Shown: positions 44,273 through 55,475, numbered from the stretch's first letter. The stretch: DNA of 64,000 bases from Macrosoma leucophasiata (GCA_036365455.1 JAWQUS010000016.1:12237001-12301000); one strand, 5' to 3'. Numbers and translations are program-made. Notes: generated by a model from the sequence alone, not told the origin.

Positions 44273-45150
44273 CTGATTTATGCCTGTAAAAAATTATGCG
44301 TAACTACTAACTTACTATTTTATAGTCGTGGTCGTAAAACCTGAATGTACCTATAAAACACACTTTATCATTATTTTAGACTAATTAAAATTAAGCTTAT
44401 AATGATTTCATAATTGTAAGGGAACAACTTAAACCAAAACAAATTCGTAGTGAATATTCATGAATCTGAAAGTTGAGTTGGTGCTGCCTTAGGTATAACG
44501 TTTTCTGGTCATGTTACATAATACAGGTTTTCAATAAAATGAGATGGTTCAGGTTTTAAAATGTTTTTTATATGAAGCGTTTGAATCCTGTTTGTGAGGC
44601 TACTTTAAATAACAATCAAAGAGAGAACAAAATTAAATAGTTTATTAGGTATAGTCAGGTAACTCTAACCGCTTAACAAAGTCAATGAAATATATATTTT
44701 ATTACCACCAAAACATTGAGGTTGCTCATTACTAATTTTTCTACCAATTTATTAGAATATAGTATCGCTGAACACAACGTATCTATTTAGTGCCGTACAA
44801 TTATGTTACGCGGCATTTTCACACTCAAAGACCGCCGTCGGGGCTCTACCACTAGTAGAATAACGTACTAAATAGATGCAGTGCGTGTGTAACAACACTT
44901 GCGATGCTGTAGCGCATTAATAAGAAATAATATGGGCGTGTACCACGAAATGGGAGTGGAAATATAAAAATTTGGTTGGGACGTAAGAAAACGACTGGAA
45001 TCAAATCTGGTATGTGGGTTGAAGCGCGCATAGACGGCTTTCATCTGATCATTCGTAAGAAATGCCTCACTCTTTCATTGGGTGAGAGGCAGCAACAACG
45101 GCATCCTGAGGATGATTGCTTCAAGATTTGACTGCCCCATCCAAAATAAA
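44273..45150. other. No gene recognised; one short fold-back
   Basis: AT-rich. Near 44,779-44,893, CGTATCTATTTAGT and the inverse TACTAAATAGATGCA may bound a small MITE whose middle (GGGGCTCTACCACTAGTAG) recalls the R1 head. The rest is featureless. Confidence 0.4.
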
Positions 45151-45210
45151 TGGATTAATATGTTGACAACTTTAAAACTTTCTACTTTTTACACTCTCTG
45201 GAGCATTATC

Positions 45211-45286
45211 TAGTCCAGTAGCTCAATTGGAAGAGCGGCTGGACTAGATTCCCAGTAGGCCGCGAGTTCGAGTCTCGCCTGAAGTC
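45211..45286 (+). tRNA. tRNA-like core, damaged acceptor stem
   Basis: TAGCTCAATTGGAAGAGC (A-box and D arm) and GAGTTCGAGTCTC (B-box and T arm) intact; the 5' acceptor strand reads AGTCCAG instead of ACTTCAG. Unlikely to be functional. Confidence 0.4.
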
Positions 45287-45517
45287 AAATTTTTCTTTCC
45301 ATTTTTCTTTAAAAATAAAATATGTTTTACAAGCATGTGTTAATGCAAAATAATATAAAACAATTATTAAGGGTAAAAGCGACTTCTTTACGATATTCAG
45401 TAAACTGCAAAGTTCATTATATCGGTTGCCTAACTAGTATAGTTGGTAATAGATGGCGCTGCTGCTACCATAAAGCAATGCAATAAATGTGAAGGAAAGA
45501 TTTGACAAATCGGGCAG

Positions 45518-45593
45518 GACTTCAGTAGCTCAATTGGAAGAGCGGCTGGACTAGATTTCAAGTAGGCCGCGAGTTCGAGTCTCGCCTGAAGTC
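45518..45593 (+). tRNA. tRNA-like core in module repeat
   Basis: Acceptor ACTTCAG/CTGAAGT, D arm and T arm perfect; the anticodon arm is altered (GATTTCAAG instead of GATTCCCAG). Embedded in the repeat, so read as tRNA-derived rather than a working gene. Confidence 0.45.
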
Positions 45594-45711
45594 AAATTTT
45601 TCTTTCCATTTTTCTTTAAAAATAAAATATAGCGTGTTCGTTTGCTAATGTTTGGTGCCTACCACAAAATGTTGTTGTAACATAATAAAATACGCGTACA
45701 CTCACAGCCCC

Positions 45712-45890
45712 ACATTAGGTATTATATAAACCTGTGTCGTGGATGCCGTTGTACAAATACACAAACACCCAGACCCGAAAAAAATATATGTAGGCCAAAC
45801 AAATACTCGTCCCGGTGCGGGGATCGAACCCGCGACTCTTCGAATCAAACGGTCCTCTAACACCGCTGGACAAACCGGGTCGTCAAAGTC
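45712..45890 (-). mobile_element. tRNA-derived SINE
   Basis: On the minus strand it opens GACCCGGTTTGTCCAGCGGT, with B box GGGTTCGATCCCC and a matching ACCGGGAC, so a tRNA-like head of about 75 nt folds. The remaining body matches 19,010-19,212. No A tail seen. Confidence 0.6.
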
Positions 45891-45897
45891 TTTATAA

Positions 45898-46064
45898 GGG
45901 CCCTAACTCACTAGGGCTCCATGGCGACGTTGCCGGTTACGTATCCAAGCAGTAAGTAGCAGTAAGTATGGTGTGGAGACGTCACCATTAGGTGGTTAGG
46001 TGAGTTAGGTATCATGTATTTCCATAGCGACGTCGCCATGGCGTCCTAGTGAGTTAGAGTCCTA
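45898..46064. mobile_element. MITE family M3, copy 1
   Basis: GGGCCCTAACTCACTAGGGC and the inverse GTCCTAGTGAGTTAGAGTCC; inner CCATGGCGACGTTGCCGG and GCGACGTCGCCATGG are also inverted. Relative at 54,550-54,735. Confidence 0.72.
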
Positions 46065-46187
46065 AGAGACTTAATAAGTCACACATTCATGTCTGATTGG
46101 GAAAGTTACCTCATGGTTACCTTATGGCATTGGGATGCCACCCAACCGCTCACTAATAGAGGAATATTGTTCCGCTTGTAGGTACAG

Positions 46188-46310
46188 TAAGTCAATCGAA
46201 CAATGTTGGTCAAACTATTTCAATAGGCGGTAGTAAAAACAAAACCGCGGGATGGGTAGCATTGTCTTGCGATAAAACGACTGTCTCTACGATTGCCAAT
46301 CCGCATGCAT
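46188..46310. repeat. Dispersed repeat shared with 7.8 and 22.6 kb
   Basis: AGTCAATCGAACAATGTTGG, GGGATGGGTAGCATTGTC and GATTGCCAATCCGC match the other copies in order. Nature unknown. Confidence 0.45.
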
Positions 46311-46585
46311 GCCAGCCGTGGCGACTGTGACATATTCACCCATAATGATAGGTACACAACACTGTTGTGCATCTTTGGAGAAAGCTTTTGACCAGCTAAG
46401 TTACAGTACCTACCTACTTAGGTACTTAGTTGTTTCGATAAAAAGTTGTCAAATCGTCTACCTAAGGGATATGAATATTGTTAATTTTAATGTTGCTCAT
46501 TTTGGCATAAATTGTTGTCAAACTTTTCGAACAATGTCTGTACTTACTGCCACTTACCTACGCTAAGAACAATTGGTGGGTATTG

Positions 46586-46886
46586 CCACACGCCGAAGGG
46601 GTAGGCAGAGGTAAATGCATGCATTTAAGCATACATGCAAACACCCACGATTTGGTGGTTACGTTTTGGTCCATGTAACAGGCGGCGAGCCTGTTGCCAT
46701 CGCCGGGCACATTACCAAACTCCGAGGTACTGGGAAACTTCCAGAAAATGGGAAAATCCCAAAAGAACCAGAGATGAAGGATTTCAAACCATTATCTCTA
46801 ATAGCCACCGACCCGGGAATCGAACCCAGGACCTCCAGCGTAGTAGGTAGTAGTGGCCTGCTACCACTAGACTTCTGAGGCAGTTA
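46586..46886 (-). mobile_element. tRNA-derived SINE family R2, full-length copy
   Basis: Read on minus: ACTGCCTCAGAAGTCTAGTG (A-box region), CTGGGTTCGATTCCCGGGT (B box), then the body with TTTTGGGATTTTCCCATTTT and CATGCATTTACCTCTGCC, ending near ACCCCTTCGGCGTGTGG. Best reference copy of R2 in the window. Confidence 0.8.
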
Positions 46887-47004
46887 CAGTTGCTTACATC
46901 ACGTGTTAAGGCTTTAGATCTGTCTAGGTCTAGACATAGGACATACTGTCTAGGTTATTAACGCATTTATATTGAGATCATTGGTTTTTATGTTGATGTT
47001 GTTA

Positions 47005-47067
47005 AGATGCATAACATTACTTACCATCAATGTGAGATGTATGCTTGTTTGCCCCTTCATGACATAA
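47005..47067 (+). mobile_element. SINE-like family R1, 3' tail fragment
   Basis: CTTACCATCAATGTGAGATG and GCTTGTTTGCCCCTTC match the last 60 bases of R1. Confidence 0.55.
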
Positions 47068-47353
47068 AATGCGATTAATCTATAACGCATCAAAATACTT
47101 GATGTAGGCTTAAATAAGATTTAGGATGTGTTTAAAAAAATAACTTTTAAAAATGCGTAATCTCATCCAGTCAGCATAAAATTAAAAACGTCTTTGTACA
47201 TTTTTGTGATTACATACACCTTTATGATATAGCAGTGTGTGATCTCGGCATCTGTCCAGGATGAAAATATTTAAAAAATATAAAACTCTAAATAAATATT
47301 TGAGACATAAAAGGGCGCAAAATGTACGACTCGATTGACCCACTATATTGTAC

Positions 47354-47478
47354 TTGCGGATTTTCTTGGTTATATAATACTTTCAACTTCTTCTATTACC
47401 CGAGAGCCTTACCGAGCGAAGACCAAAGCGACGGCTAGTGGGAGTGTTATATACCTACCTACGCAAGAAAATCCGCAA
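47354..47478. mobile_element. Short TIR element
   Basis: Perfect 15-bp ends TTGCGGATTTTCTTG and inverse, 125 bp in all. Non-coding. Confidence 0.65.
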
Positions 47479-48066
47479 ACATAATTTATACAATAATAAT
47501 AATATATGAAGCTCGCGAAAGCTTGCGAAAACATTATGGCCACAGTATAGTATCTATACTGTGTTATGGCCGACTATAATAATAAGTATGTTAAAGTTGT
47601 ACTACCAACGAAATAACTGATACAGTACATTGTATGTAACCTTAATTCCACGATCCTGTGTTAATCAATAGTCCGAATTGCGTCGCGGTCTGTTTGTTGC
47701 GGTAGACACACGACACTCTTCCTACTTGGAGGGTTCGGCTCATGTTTCCTGCCGCTCTCACAGTCACTGTTACAATATCAAGCCATTATATTGATCGGGG
47801 ACAAAAAGCGCAATCGAGCGCAGCCTGGGAAACACCGCACCGTTGATCGCTTTTGCGGCATTTACTCGGTAATATGTGCTTCTGTTTCTATTACATTCAC
47901 ATACCGGGTCATGGTAGATTCGTATCTCAGATGTATTGTGTTGTGGTAGAGTTCTGCACAACCCTGTAATTAGTCTGTTTTTGTTTAAAAATTGCCTGGG
48001 CATCAAACTGTTTACTTATTGCATTTGGTACACAAAACAGATAATTGTTACATTATCGGACGATGT

Positions 48067-48156
48067 TTATTGATGATTCTTATAATTGATGCAGGTGATG
48101 ATGATTTCGCGCTCTTCACTGGAATTTGCCGGCGGTCCGTTGATGAATAATGCCAT
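48067..48156 (-). CDS. Candidate small ORF, 29 aa (uncertain)
   Basis: An ATG in a strong context (CCACCATGG, minus strand) opens a 29-residue frame, MALFINGPPANSSEERE and on to INYKNHQ, then TAA with AATAAA overlapping the stop region. The surrounding 47.6-48.2 kb is less AT-rich than its flanks and holds no known repeat. No family recognised. It may be chance, or the first part of an unannotated exon. Confidence 0.2.
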   Translation of the reverse strand: MALFINGPPANSSEEREIIITCINYKNHQ

Positions 48157-48368
48157 GGTGGTATGATCTTCTTATGCCCTGCGACAAACATAGTCATCCA
48201 ATGAAATAGATGAAATTGCTGTTTTTTTTTTTCTAAAGGTCTTCGTTTAAAAATCCTGGTAAAATCGGTGTCCACCTTCTACCTTTTAAAATAAGAGAAT
48301 GATAAATTTAAAAATAAATATTGTATAGGTACTTCTTAATGAAAATGAAAATTTAGTTTCAACGAGAT

Positions 48369-48720
48369 ATCTATACTTATAATAAAACTGTAGAAGTAAA
48401 AATTTTGTACATTGAAAATATTGAAAAAATAAATATCAGGGGATGTTACTAGATCGATACCGAACACAAATATGTCATTAGATTTTTTTTGTCTGTCTAT
48501 CTGTCTGTCTGTTTGTTCAAGCATCACACAAAATCTACTGGTCCGATTACGATGAAACTTGGTATAATAATTACTTTAATGTTTTTCTCACAACACTGGT
48601 TACTTTTTATCCCGGAAAAATGTATGTTTGTCTGTGTGTTTGTGCACAATAATTTCAGAAATGAACTGACTGAAAAAGATGGTGACACTACCGTACTCTC
48701 TTGCAACATGCTATTATAAT
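48369..48720. repeat. Dispersed repeat H-T1, copy 3
   Basis: GGATGTTACTAGATCGATAC, TCTGTC units and CAAGCATCACACAAAATCTA as in the 30.5 and 36.9 kb copies. Confidence 0.65.
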
Positions 48721-48975
48721 TTAAATAATAGCAGTAAGAACCTACCTAAATATGGATTGTGTAAAATAATAAAACCTCGTTAAGTTATGAAGTTTATTGT
48801 CAAAGGGATATTTAAATAATGTTCGTTTACTATCAACTGGTCGTATTAAGCTCTCGGCGATTTTGAAATGGTCATAATATACTTACATAATCGTAATCTC
48901 ACCTCTGTTTGCAATCTACTGAATTGCTGAAACTTTAAACTTAACTTGTTTGCTCTCTGACTTTAAGTTAAATAA

Positions 48976-49260
48976 TCTATACAAATAAATAAAATTGGAG
49001 TGTCTATTTGTAATATAAAAAACCGCTTTTTACTAAATGCATATGTATGTATACACGGTAGGTACATATACCAAAACAATTTTATTATAATGATATAATT
49101 GTTGATTGATATGTCTCTGTGATAAGTTTTTACGGGACCATGCGTAATTTGATATAACTTTTATTCTCTACTAGCTGTCCCCGCGACTTCGTCTGCGTGA
49201 GAATTTATGATTGTTCAGTATCTACCCGGACGAAGTCGTGGGCGAAGCTAGTATAAAAGT
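48976..49260. mobile_element. Helitron-like fragments
   Basis: TCTATACAAATAAATAAAAT opens one piece. CTAGCTGTCCCCGCGACTTC (49,172) and GGACGAAGTCGTGGGCGAAG then CTAGT (49,253) are Helitron 3' ends in both orientations. A fragment of R1 (TATGTCTCTGTGATAAG) is between them. Confidence 0.5.
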
Positions 49261-49365
49261 AGCCTTAATTACTCCTTATTACATCAGCTATCTGCCAGTG
49301 AAAGTGCCGTCTAAATCGGTCCAGCCGTTCCCAAGATTAGCCCCGCCAAACAGACAGACAGACAA

Positions 49366-50119
49366 CATTGAAATAAAACTATTATTACGGATTTATCTCG
49401 CGTATATTAAACTAAAATGATTTTTAAAATCAACCCGACGTTTCGGTCGCTTTTCAGCTTCCGTGGTCCCGGGCAGACTGAGGTGACATTTGTCTGACAG
49501 AAGTTTGAAAAAATTATATGTAGCTACCTCCATCGATTTCGTAAACGCCTTGCGTAGCGTTCAGGATTAACACAATAATTACTTATGGTATCTTGAGGTC
49601 TTGCAGACTGCTGCGGCTGGGATTTAATCTTGCTAAGTATGGGATCCCATGATGTTGATAATCGCCATCCATCTTCTCTATTGAAATTAGGGTGTTTTTT
49701 AAATTTCAATAGCCTCGCGTACCATTCGTGGAATTGGTTTGTGTTCTCTAGCGAGTATTTGAATTTTATCAAACCGGATGTAATGGTTCGGCTTATCCGC
49801 TATGTGTTCACAGACTGCAGACCTCCCTGTTCTTCGGTTTTTGACATCAGCAATGTGCTCTTTAACGCGGGTGGATACAGCTCTCTTCGTTTGATCAATA
49901 TATGAGAGTCCACAATCACAATCTAATTTATAAATGCCAGAATTTTGTAATGGAATATTACTTTTAATGGGTCTTAAATACTGATGAATCTTTTTATATG
50001 GTTTGAAAACTGTTTTACTGGAATTCTTTTTTAAAATGTTGCTGATTTTATCTGTGACACCCATTCATTTTAGTTTAATATACGCGAGATAAATCCGTAA
50101 AAATAGTTTTATTTCAATG
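49366..50119 (-). mobile_element. Penelope-like element fragment flanked by inverted repeats
   Basis: The ends are 54-bp inverted repeats: CATTGAAATAAAACTATT with TACGGATTTATCTCGCGTAT at 49,366-49,419, and the inverse at 50,066-50,119. Between them lies the C-terminal GIY-YIG part of a Penelope protein. Terminal repeats in varied orientation are known for Penelope elements. The reverse transcriptase is absent. Confidence 0.75.
49524..50064 (-). pseudogene. Penelope GIY-YIG endonuclease domain, frameshifted
   Basis: Minus-strand frame from 50,064: basic linker, then GIYKLDCDCGLSYIDQTKRA (GIY motif followed by YID where YIG is usual), VSTRVKEH and a later CEHIADKPNH block. The frame breaks near 49,700-49,770 and resumes in another frame as KKHPNFNREDGWRLS to the stop at 49,524. 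The Cys-containing GIY-YIG form with the KKHPNFNRED tail is characteristic of Penelope. Inactive because of the frameshift and missing reverse transcriptase. Confidence 0.8.
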
Positions 50120-50264
50120 AGTGTAGCTCGCGAAAACCTAAGAACATATCAAGACAGACAACAATTGTAAAAAATGTTGTTTTGGTATATGTAACGTCTA
50201 TACATAGGTACATACGCATTTAGTAAAAAGCGGTTATTTTTATATTACGAACAGACACTCCAAC

Positions 50265-50347
50265 ACAGTTTTTGTGTGTCTATAGGCTGCAGTCATCACT
50301 TAACATCAATGTGAACTGCGAGCTTGTTTTCCATCTTCATTAAATAA
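50265..50347 (+). mobile_element. SINE-like family R1, 3' fragment
   Basis: TCTATAGGCTGCAGTCATCA to TTCATTAAATAA, about 80 bp. Confidence 0.6.
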
Positions 50348-50860
50348 ACTCAAACTCAACCAACTCAAAACTCAAATATTTTATTTTAAACTAGCTGTCC
50401 CCGCGACTGGCAACCGCAATCGGTACCTACTAATTAAAGTAATAAGGATGTTACGAGTATCACCCCCTTGAATATTAGGTGCTGGTTCAAAAACATTGAG
50501 ATCTCGAAGACTAAACGATGTTATGATATTTTTAGCATGATGCACAGTAAAGGTATCTTATAGGTATCTTGTATAAGTAGTTTAAAAATAGTGTGCATAA
50601 AACATGACTGTCGATTGGTGGATGTATTCTTCAATGCATCGCATATTAGTGACAATTATAACGAATGTCGGAAGTCGGTATTTGAACATTCATGAATGCG
50701 AATACCTGCGGCCGATATGCGCCATAGAATATTGATGATGGTGATCATGAATCCGAATCGATTTGCTTTAGAACGTTATAAAGTAAAATTAAAAGATAAG
50801 GATGTCAGATTAAGAAAATGAAACAAAACAAACAGTTCTAGACGGAATTGAAAAAGCTAC

Positions 50861-51125
50861 AGTACTCATCAAGAAATATTGCACATCGAGTCTATGAAAG
50901 AGACAATCGGCTAGTTTCAACTTCGTAGAGCGTTATCTCTGCTGCACACTACCAACATAAGCACTGATAGTCCGGTATTGGTCAAACTTGATCAAAATGG
51001 TGAACAAATGTCAAATACTTAGATTAAGTACCTTCTAAGGTCAAATAGGTATGGTGCGAAAGAGATAACGCTCCGACAGACCCGAAATATGCCGAAGTCT
51101 CCTTCCTAAGGTCGTTGTGCAATAT
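50861..51125. mobile_element. MITE family M2, copy 2
   Basis: Starts AGTACTCATCAAGAAATATT; the interior GAGCGTTATCTCTGCTGCAC and GAAAGAGATAACGCTC matches copy 1 at 18.3 kb in the opposite orientation. It ends near GTCGTTGTGCAATATG. Confidence 0.68.
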
Positions 51126-51377
51126 GCAGTCCTTTCTGGTGCTCCGTTAAGTCATGGTGTATCCATCGAATGCAAATCTTTCGAACTTTCAGACGCATAA
51201 ATGACGGTGCATTTTAAATTTAACCATCTTATCGGAATGCGTCAGTGCTGTGCTGAACAGTTCCATTTAATTATTGAATTAGGTAATGCGGTGCTGTTTA
51301 TGCCTTCGAGGTCCGACATAGGAAACTACCACCATTAAAGGAGTGTAATGGAATGGAATAGTATAGTATATTATACT

Positions 51378-51600
51378 TGTTAGCTTTTTGGAAAATAAAT
51401 GTTACAATACTGATTTAAATGTCTTTAGTTGCTAATTTGATTAATGTTATTTTTAAGCATTTGTTAGCTTTTTGGAAAATAAATGTTATAATATTGATTA
51501 AATGTCTTTAATTGCTAATTTGATTACTGATTTTTAATTTTAAACATTGTCAAATGGTGGTAAATTGTTTAAGTTGCTAATTTGATTACTTTTTTTTCAA
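51378..51600. repeat. AT-rich tandem repeat of about 83 bp (two and a half copies)
   Basis: TTGTTAGCTTTTTGGAAAAT, ATGTCTTTAGTTGCTAATTT and GATTA recur in order; the third copy is partial. Confidence 0.75.
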
Positions 51601-51660
51601 ATATGTCAACGATTGCGGATTTGACTTTAGAAATTGTATAAAAAGGGTCGTAGTGGTCAT

Positions 51661-51670
51661 TATGATTTGA
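51661..51670. repeat. Target-site duplication, left copy
   Basis: TATGATTTGA, identical to 54,007-54,016, directly before the LINE. Confidence 0.85.
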
Positions 51671-53890
51671 GACGAAGTCAATAGTGCAATCCTTACTCTC
51701 ACTAATCACGTACAATCTGTCGTAGACGGATGTTCAGAGGAAAAACCCGCGACTGTACCCAGTCACGCCGTTATCCCTGAACACGTACGGGAGATAGTGA
51801 GGGAAAGGAATGCAACTACCAGAGCTTACTACTCTGCCCCAACGGCCGATAGAAAATCCACCATGCGATACTGGCAACGTCAGGCCAAGAAATGCAAGGT
51901 GGAAGTCTATAACAGCCGCTGGGAGCAAAAGCTCATTGACCTTGATCCCTCTCATACAGAGTACTGGAGGCTTTTCAAATGCTTCAAATCCCCTAACGAG
52001 GCATCCATGCCTCCCCTCATTCGCCCTAACCAACCGCCAGCCTTCGATGACTTCAAAAAGTCCGAATGCCTGGCGAGCGAACTCGAGACTCAATGCTCTT
52101 CAAGTATAACTCTGAAGTCGAAAGTAGGAACGCGAGACCGCCAACCCCTCCGCGCGAAACCGGTCCCATTCCCGACACGCAAGTTGATGAAAACGCAAAC
52201 GGTAATAGCGAAAATAATGATGATCCTCTCAGACCTGTGACAGTCGCAGAGGTGTCAGACTGATCAAGCGTCTAAAAGTGCGGAAAGCGCCGGATGCGGA
52301 CGGCATTTCCAATAGCACAGTTAGAAACTTTCCCCCTTTGTTCATTGCCTTTTTGGCTGCGATATTCAACGCAGCGTTTAAAAATAGTATGTTTCCACCC
52401 GCGTGGAAAGAGGCCACAGTTATCGGGTTTAAAAAACCCGGTAAGCCGAGCAACCAGGCCTCGTCATACAGGCCGATAAGTCTGCTCAGTTCTCTAAGTA
52501 AACTTTACGAGCGCGTCGTGTACGCTCGACTCTTAGATTTCACCCGAGTGCGGCACTTGATCCCGGACGAACAGTTCGGGTTCCGTGCTCGCCACTCCTG
52601 TGTCCATCAAGTACATCGTATCACTGAGCATATACTCAGTAAATTCGATAGAAAGTTTATGACGGGAGCCCTCTTCTTTGATATCGCTAAAGCGTTCGAC
52701 CGCGTGTGGCACAACGGCTTATTATATAAGCTGTACACTCTCGGAGTGCTCACCCAAATCGTGCACATCATTCACGATTTTCTGTCGGACAGAGGCTTTC
52801 GATATCGAGTCGAGGGTACCCTTTCGAACCGTCACACCATAACAGCCGGTGTTCCCCAAGGATCCGTACTCTCCCCCCTCCTGTTCACGCTATACACTAG
52901 CGATATCCCTGTCCGCCACGGCGTTCAGGTGGCAATGTACACTGACGACACTGCTATTTACGTCTCTGGCAGAAAGCCAGAGATCATAAGGAAAGCCCTG
53001 CAAGCGGCGGCCAAAGACCTTGAGTCTTGGTTCCGCCGCTGGCGTATAGAGGTAAATCCTAACAAGAGCGCTGCCATTCTCTTTGTAAAGGACCGTGCTC
53101 CCAGACCTAACGTAGCCCCAGTCCAAATGTTTGACGAGCCCATCCCCTGGATGGACAAAATCAAATACTTAGGAGTGACGCTTGATCGGCATCTGACCTT
53201 CGCTGCACATGTAAAAGCAGCGCGCGCAAAGGCTGCATTCGTGTTGTCGCAATTACATTGTTTATTAAACAAAAAGAGCAAGCTATCGGCCCGGAACAAA
53301 ATCCGCGCCTATACGTCCTGCATAAGGCCCATACTATGTAACGCATCTCCGGTATTCGCCCACGCGAAAAACACAACATTACGCAAGCTTCAAACTTTGC
53401 AAAATCGATTCTTACGTAGAGCCGTAGGCGCGCCTTGGTACGTACGTAATAAAAACTTGCACATTGACGCAAACCTGCCCACCATCCGGCAGTTTATGAA
53501 GCGAGCTTCAGCTCGTTATACCCGAATCCGCTGGTCAGAGCGGCCGCGATTTACACTCCTTTTGATCGCGCCAAAAGGAGACGTCCAAGGCACGTCTTAA
53601 AAGATCTGGACGATGAGACCACGTTGGCCATCGCCGCTATCCAAAATCACCTACAGAATCACTCTCCACAAACCGCCAACAATACAACGCGCCGACGCGT
53701 TTCGCGCCGCACCCGCCCCTGATCCCGACCTTATCCCCGGCCCCGCGAGGCCGATGACATTCCGGTTATCACCAACCGAATGGAGTAGAGCGAAAGTTGC
53801 ACCGCCCATAATCGCATATGTCTCATATGTCCCTCCGCAACGCCCTAAGCCGAGGCACGGACCCGCATGGGTCACCCTCAGGCAGTTGCG
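51671..53890 (+). pseudogene. LINE ORF2 reverse transcriptase, frameshifted
   Basis: Reads in frame from the insertion edge to about 52,090, in another frame to 52,262, and in a third frame from about 52,263 to 53,560. The last holds the whole catalytic domain: KAPDADGISN, SYRPISLLSSLSKLYERV, FDIAKAFDRVWHNGL, GVPQGSVLSPLLFTLY and YTDDTAIY, then LGVTLDRHLTFAAHVKAAR. YTDD replaces the usual YADD of this family. Another shift near 53,560-53,590 leads to a KDLDDETTLA tail. At least three frameshifts make it inactive. Closest to Jockey-type LINEs. Confidence 0.88.
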
Positions 53891-54006
53891 CTAACTTTTT
53901 TGCTAGGCTGGAGCGCCTTCTGCGTTCGCCGATTGCCCGGTGACGTAGACTAGTGCCGTCTTAAGACAGGCCGCCTACATAAAGCCCGACCTAAAAAAAA
54001 AAAAAA
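51671..54006 (+). mobile_element. 5'-truncated Jockey-like LINE with A tail
   Basis: A 2.3-kb non-LTR retrotransposon insertion bounded by the exact 10-bp duplication TATGATTTGA and ending in an A-run. It starts inside ORF2, downstream of the endonuclease domain, so ORF1 and endonuclease are gone. The segment is markedly richer in G and C than its surroundings, as expected for a recent insertion. Confidence 0.9.
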
Positions 54007-54016
54007 TATGATTTGA
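54007..54016. repeat. Target-site duplication, right copy
   Basis: TATGATTTGA directly after the A-run of the LINE. Confidence 0.85.
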
Positions 54017-54409
54017 TTCTTGCTACGAACGCGGAGCGTTACACTTGCAATAAATATGTTTGCACACAAGTAGAACTGTGTTTATTTTGCTGAAAGTTTT
54101 ATTACCTGAAGAACATATAACTATTTAAAAAAAATGTTGTAATATTTTTATTTAATGTCTTTTCTTACGATAAAATAATAATATGTTAATTTGACTAAAT
54201 TAATTACGTACTAATTGGCATGTTTTATCTTTGTAACAAGAGTATGGATAACGAACGACTCAAACTTATGTTGTTATCTACAATGTTATTTTTAACATAA
54301 AACTACCTTGTTATGTTATCTCTGAACAGATGTAGGTAAATCAGTGAAGGAATTACGAAGATGTTTACAATATTTCCTTGGATATGTGCCGGGTCAGCTA
54401 TTCTTGTCA

Positions 54410-54449
54410 GATCATTATTACTCGTATTGCCATACGAGTAATAATGATC
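54410..54449. repeat. Perfect 18-bp inverted repeat, 4-nt loop
   Basis: GATCATTATTACTCGTAT, loop TGCC, exact inverse. It could form a tight cruciform or a hairpin in RNA. Confidence 0.88.
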
Positions 54450-54549
54450 ACATAAATAAAAAAAATCGAATCAAAACCTATCTATGTGACGACTGTAGCC
54501 AAAAACCATAGAATCTACATAAAAATCGAAGGTCATTATGAAGATGCAT

Positions 54550-54735
54550 TGACCCTAAGAGCCATTACTCACGAGGACGCCATGTAACGTCGCCGGCTTC
54601 GTAACCAACCAGCTATTATTGAAATACATGTCACAAACTGAACTTACTCATCTGGCCACCTTGTGGCGATGACACCATATCGTAATATTAACTCTTGGAT
54701 ACGTAGAACGCAACGTGGTTATCTAGTGTGTTAGT
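54550..54735. mobile_element. MITE family M3, copy 2
   Basis: CTAAGAGCCATTACTCACGA with GGACGCCATGTAACGTCGCC matches copy 1 at 45.9 kb. The right end (TCTAGTGTGTTAGTATCCTAA) is the inverted terminus. Confidence 0.62.
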
Positions 54736-55323
54736 ATCCTAAGGCCTAAGTTGTTTTGCCTCTGTGATGACTATTACAGGGCCATATAATTATGTTGATT
54801 AGGTAGATACTTAATGGAGTGGTGCCTACTGCCTACACCCTGTAGCACGCACTTGAATCAATAGTGAAATTACTGTACTCATGTAATGTGTACATTGTTT
54901 GTAGGTACGTTGTAGGAACTTGTTAGATTGTCTGATTGAGTCAATATCCCGACGAGTATCAGTCTTTAAAAATTTACAAATAAGATGCTTATAGCCTCAC
55001 CCCAATGCCGGATAAAGCCGGTGCGGGGCTCGTAGCAAATGTGACCATGGGGCCCTAGAGTTACATTGCCTACTGAAATGTAGCATGTAAATAAAACAGG
55101 ACATTAACGAAAAGGAATCGAAAACAATATTAGGGGATTCCCCATGTAAGTACCTATTGTGGTATTGCCAACTTATATATCTTTATGATTACAGTGTGGT
55201 CAATGCTCACTTTGAGAATAGCTAAGGTGACCTACATATTTTACATATTTGTGTTTTTTTCGGGCACAGGCGCGGGGCCCGTAGCATTTGCTGCCTCCTA
55301 CTATATGGCTAATCCGGCACTGC

Positions 55324-55475
55324 CTCACCCATTCATAAACGTATTTTAGCTAAAGTGTTGCTAATCTCTCCTTTGTCTTTTTCTATCCTGCACATTTGAC
55401 AATGCAACTGACAAAGGCAAAGCATTCTATAGCTAAAACGTATCTTATGTACGTTTATGATTAAGCGAGTTAGTG
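55324..55475. mobile_element. MITE family M1, copy 2 (reverse orientation)
   Basis: CATTCATAAACGTATTTTAG at the left and CGTATCTTATGTACGTTTAT at the right. The interior TTTGTCTTTTTCTATCCTGC is the inverse of copy 1 at 30.5 kb. The outer C-run and TTAA have decayed. Confidence 0.72.

Larger units (their letters stand above)
45150..45660 (+). repeat. tRNA-like module repeat, 45-kb cluster (two direct modules)
   Basis: Two modules in tandem, core to core 307 bp (45,211 and 45,518), with the same flanks as the 60-61.7 kb array. The left core has a damaged acceptor stem; the right one is intact except in the anticodon arm. Confidence 0.8.

Noticed and set aside
54985..55320. Inverted CCGGAT/ATCCGG words near 55.0 and 55.3 kb as a MITE
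   Set aside because: Matches are short and interrupted; no clear termini.
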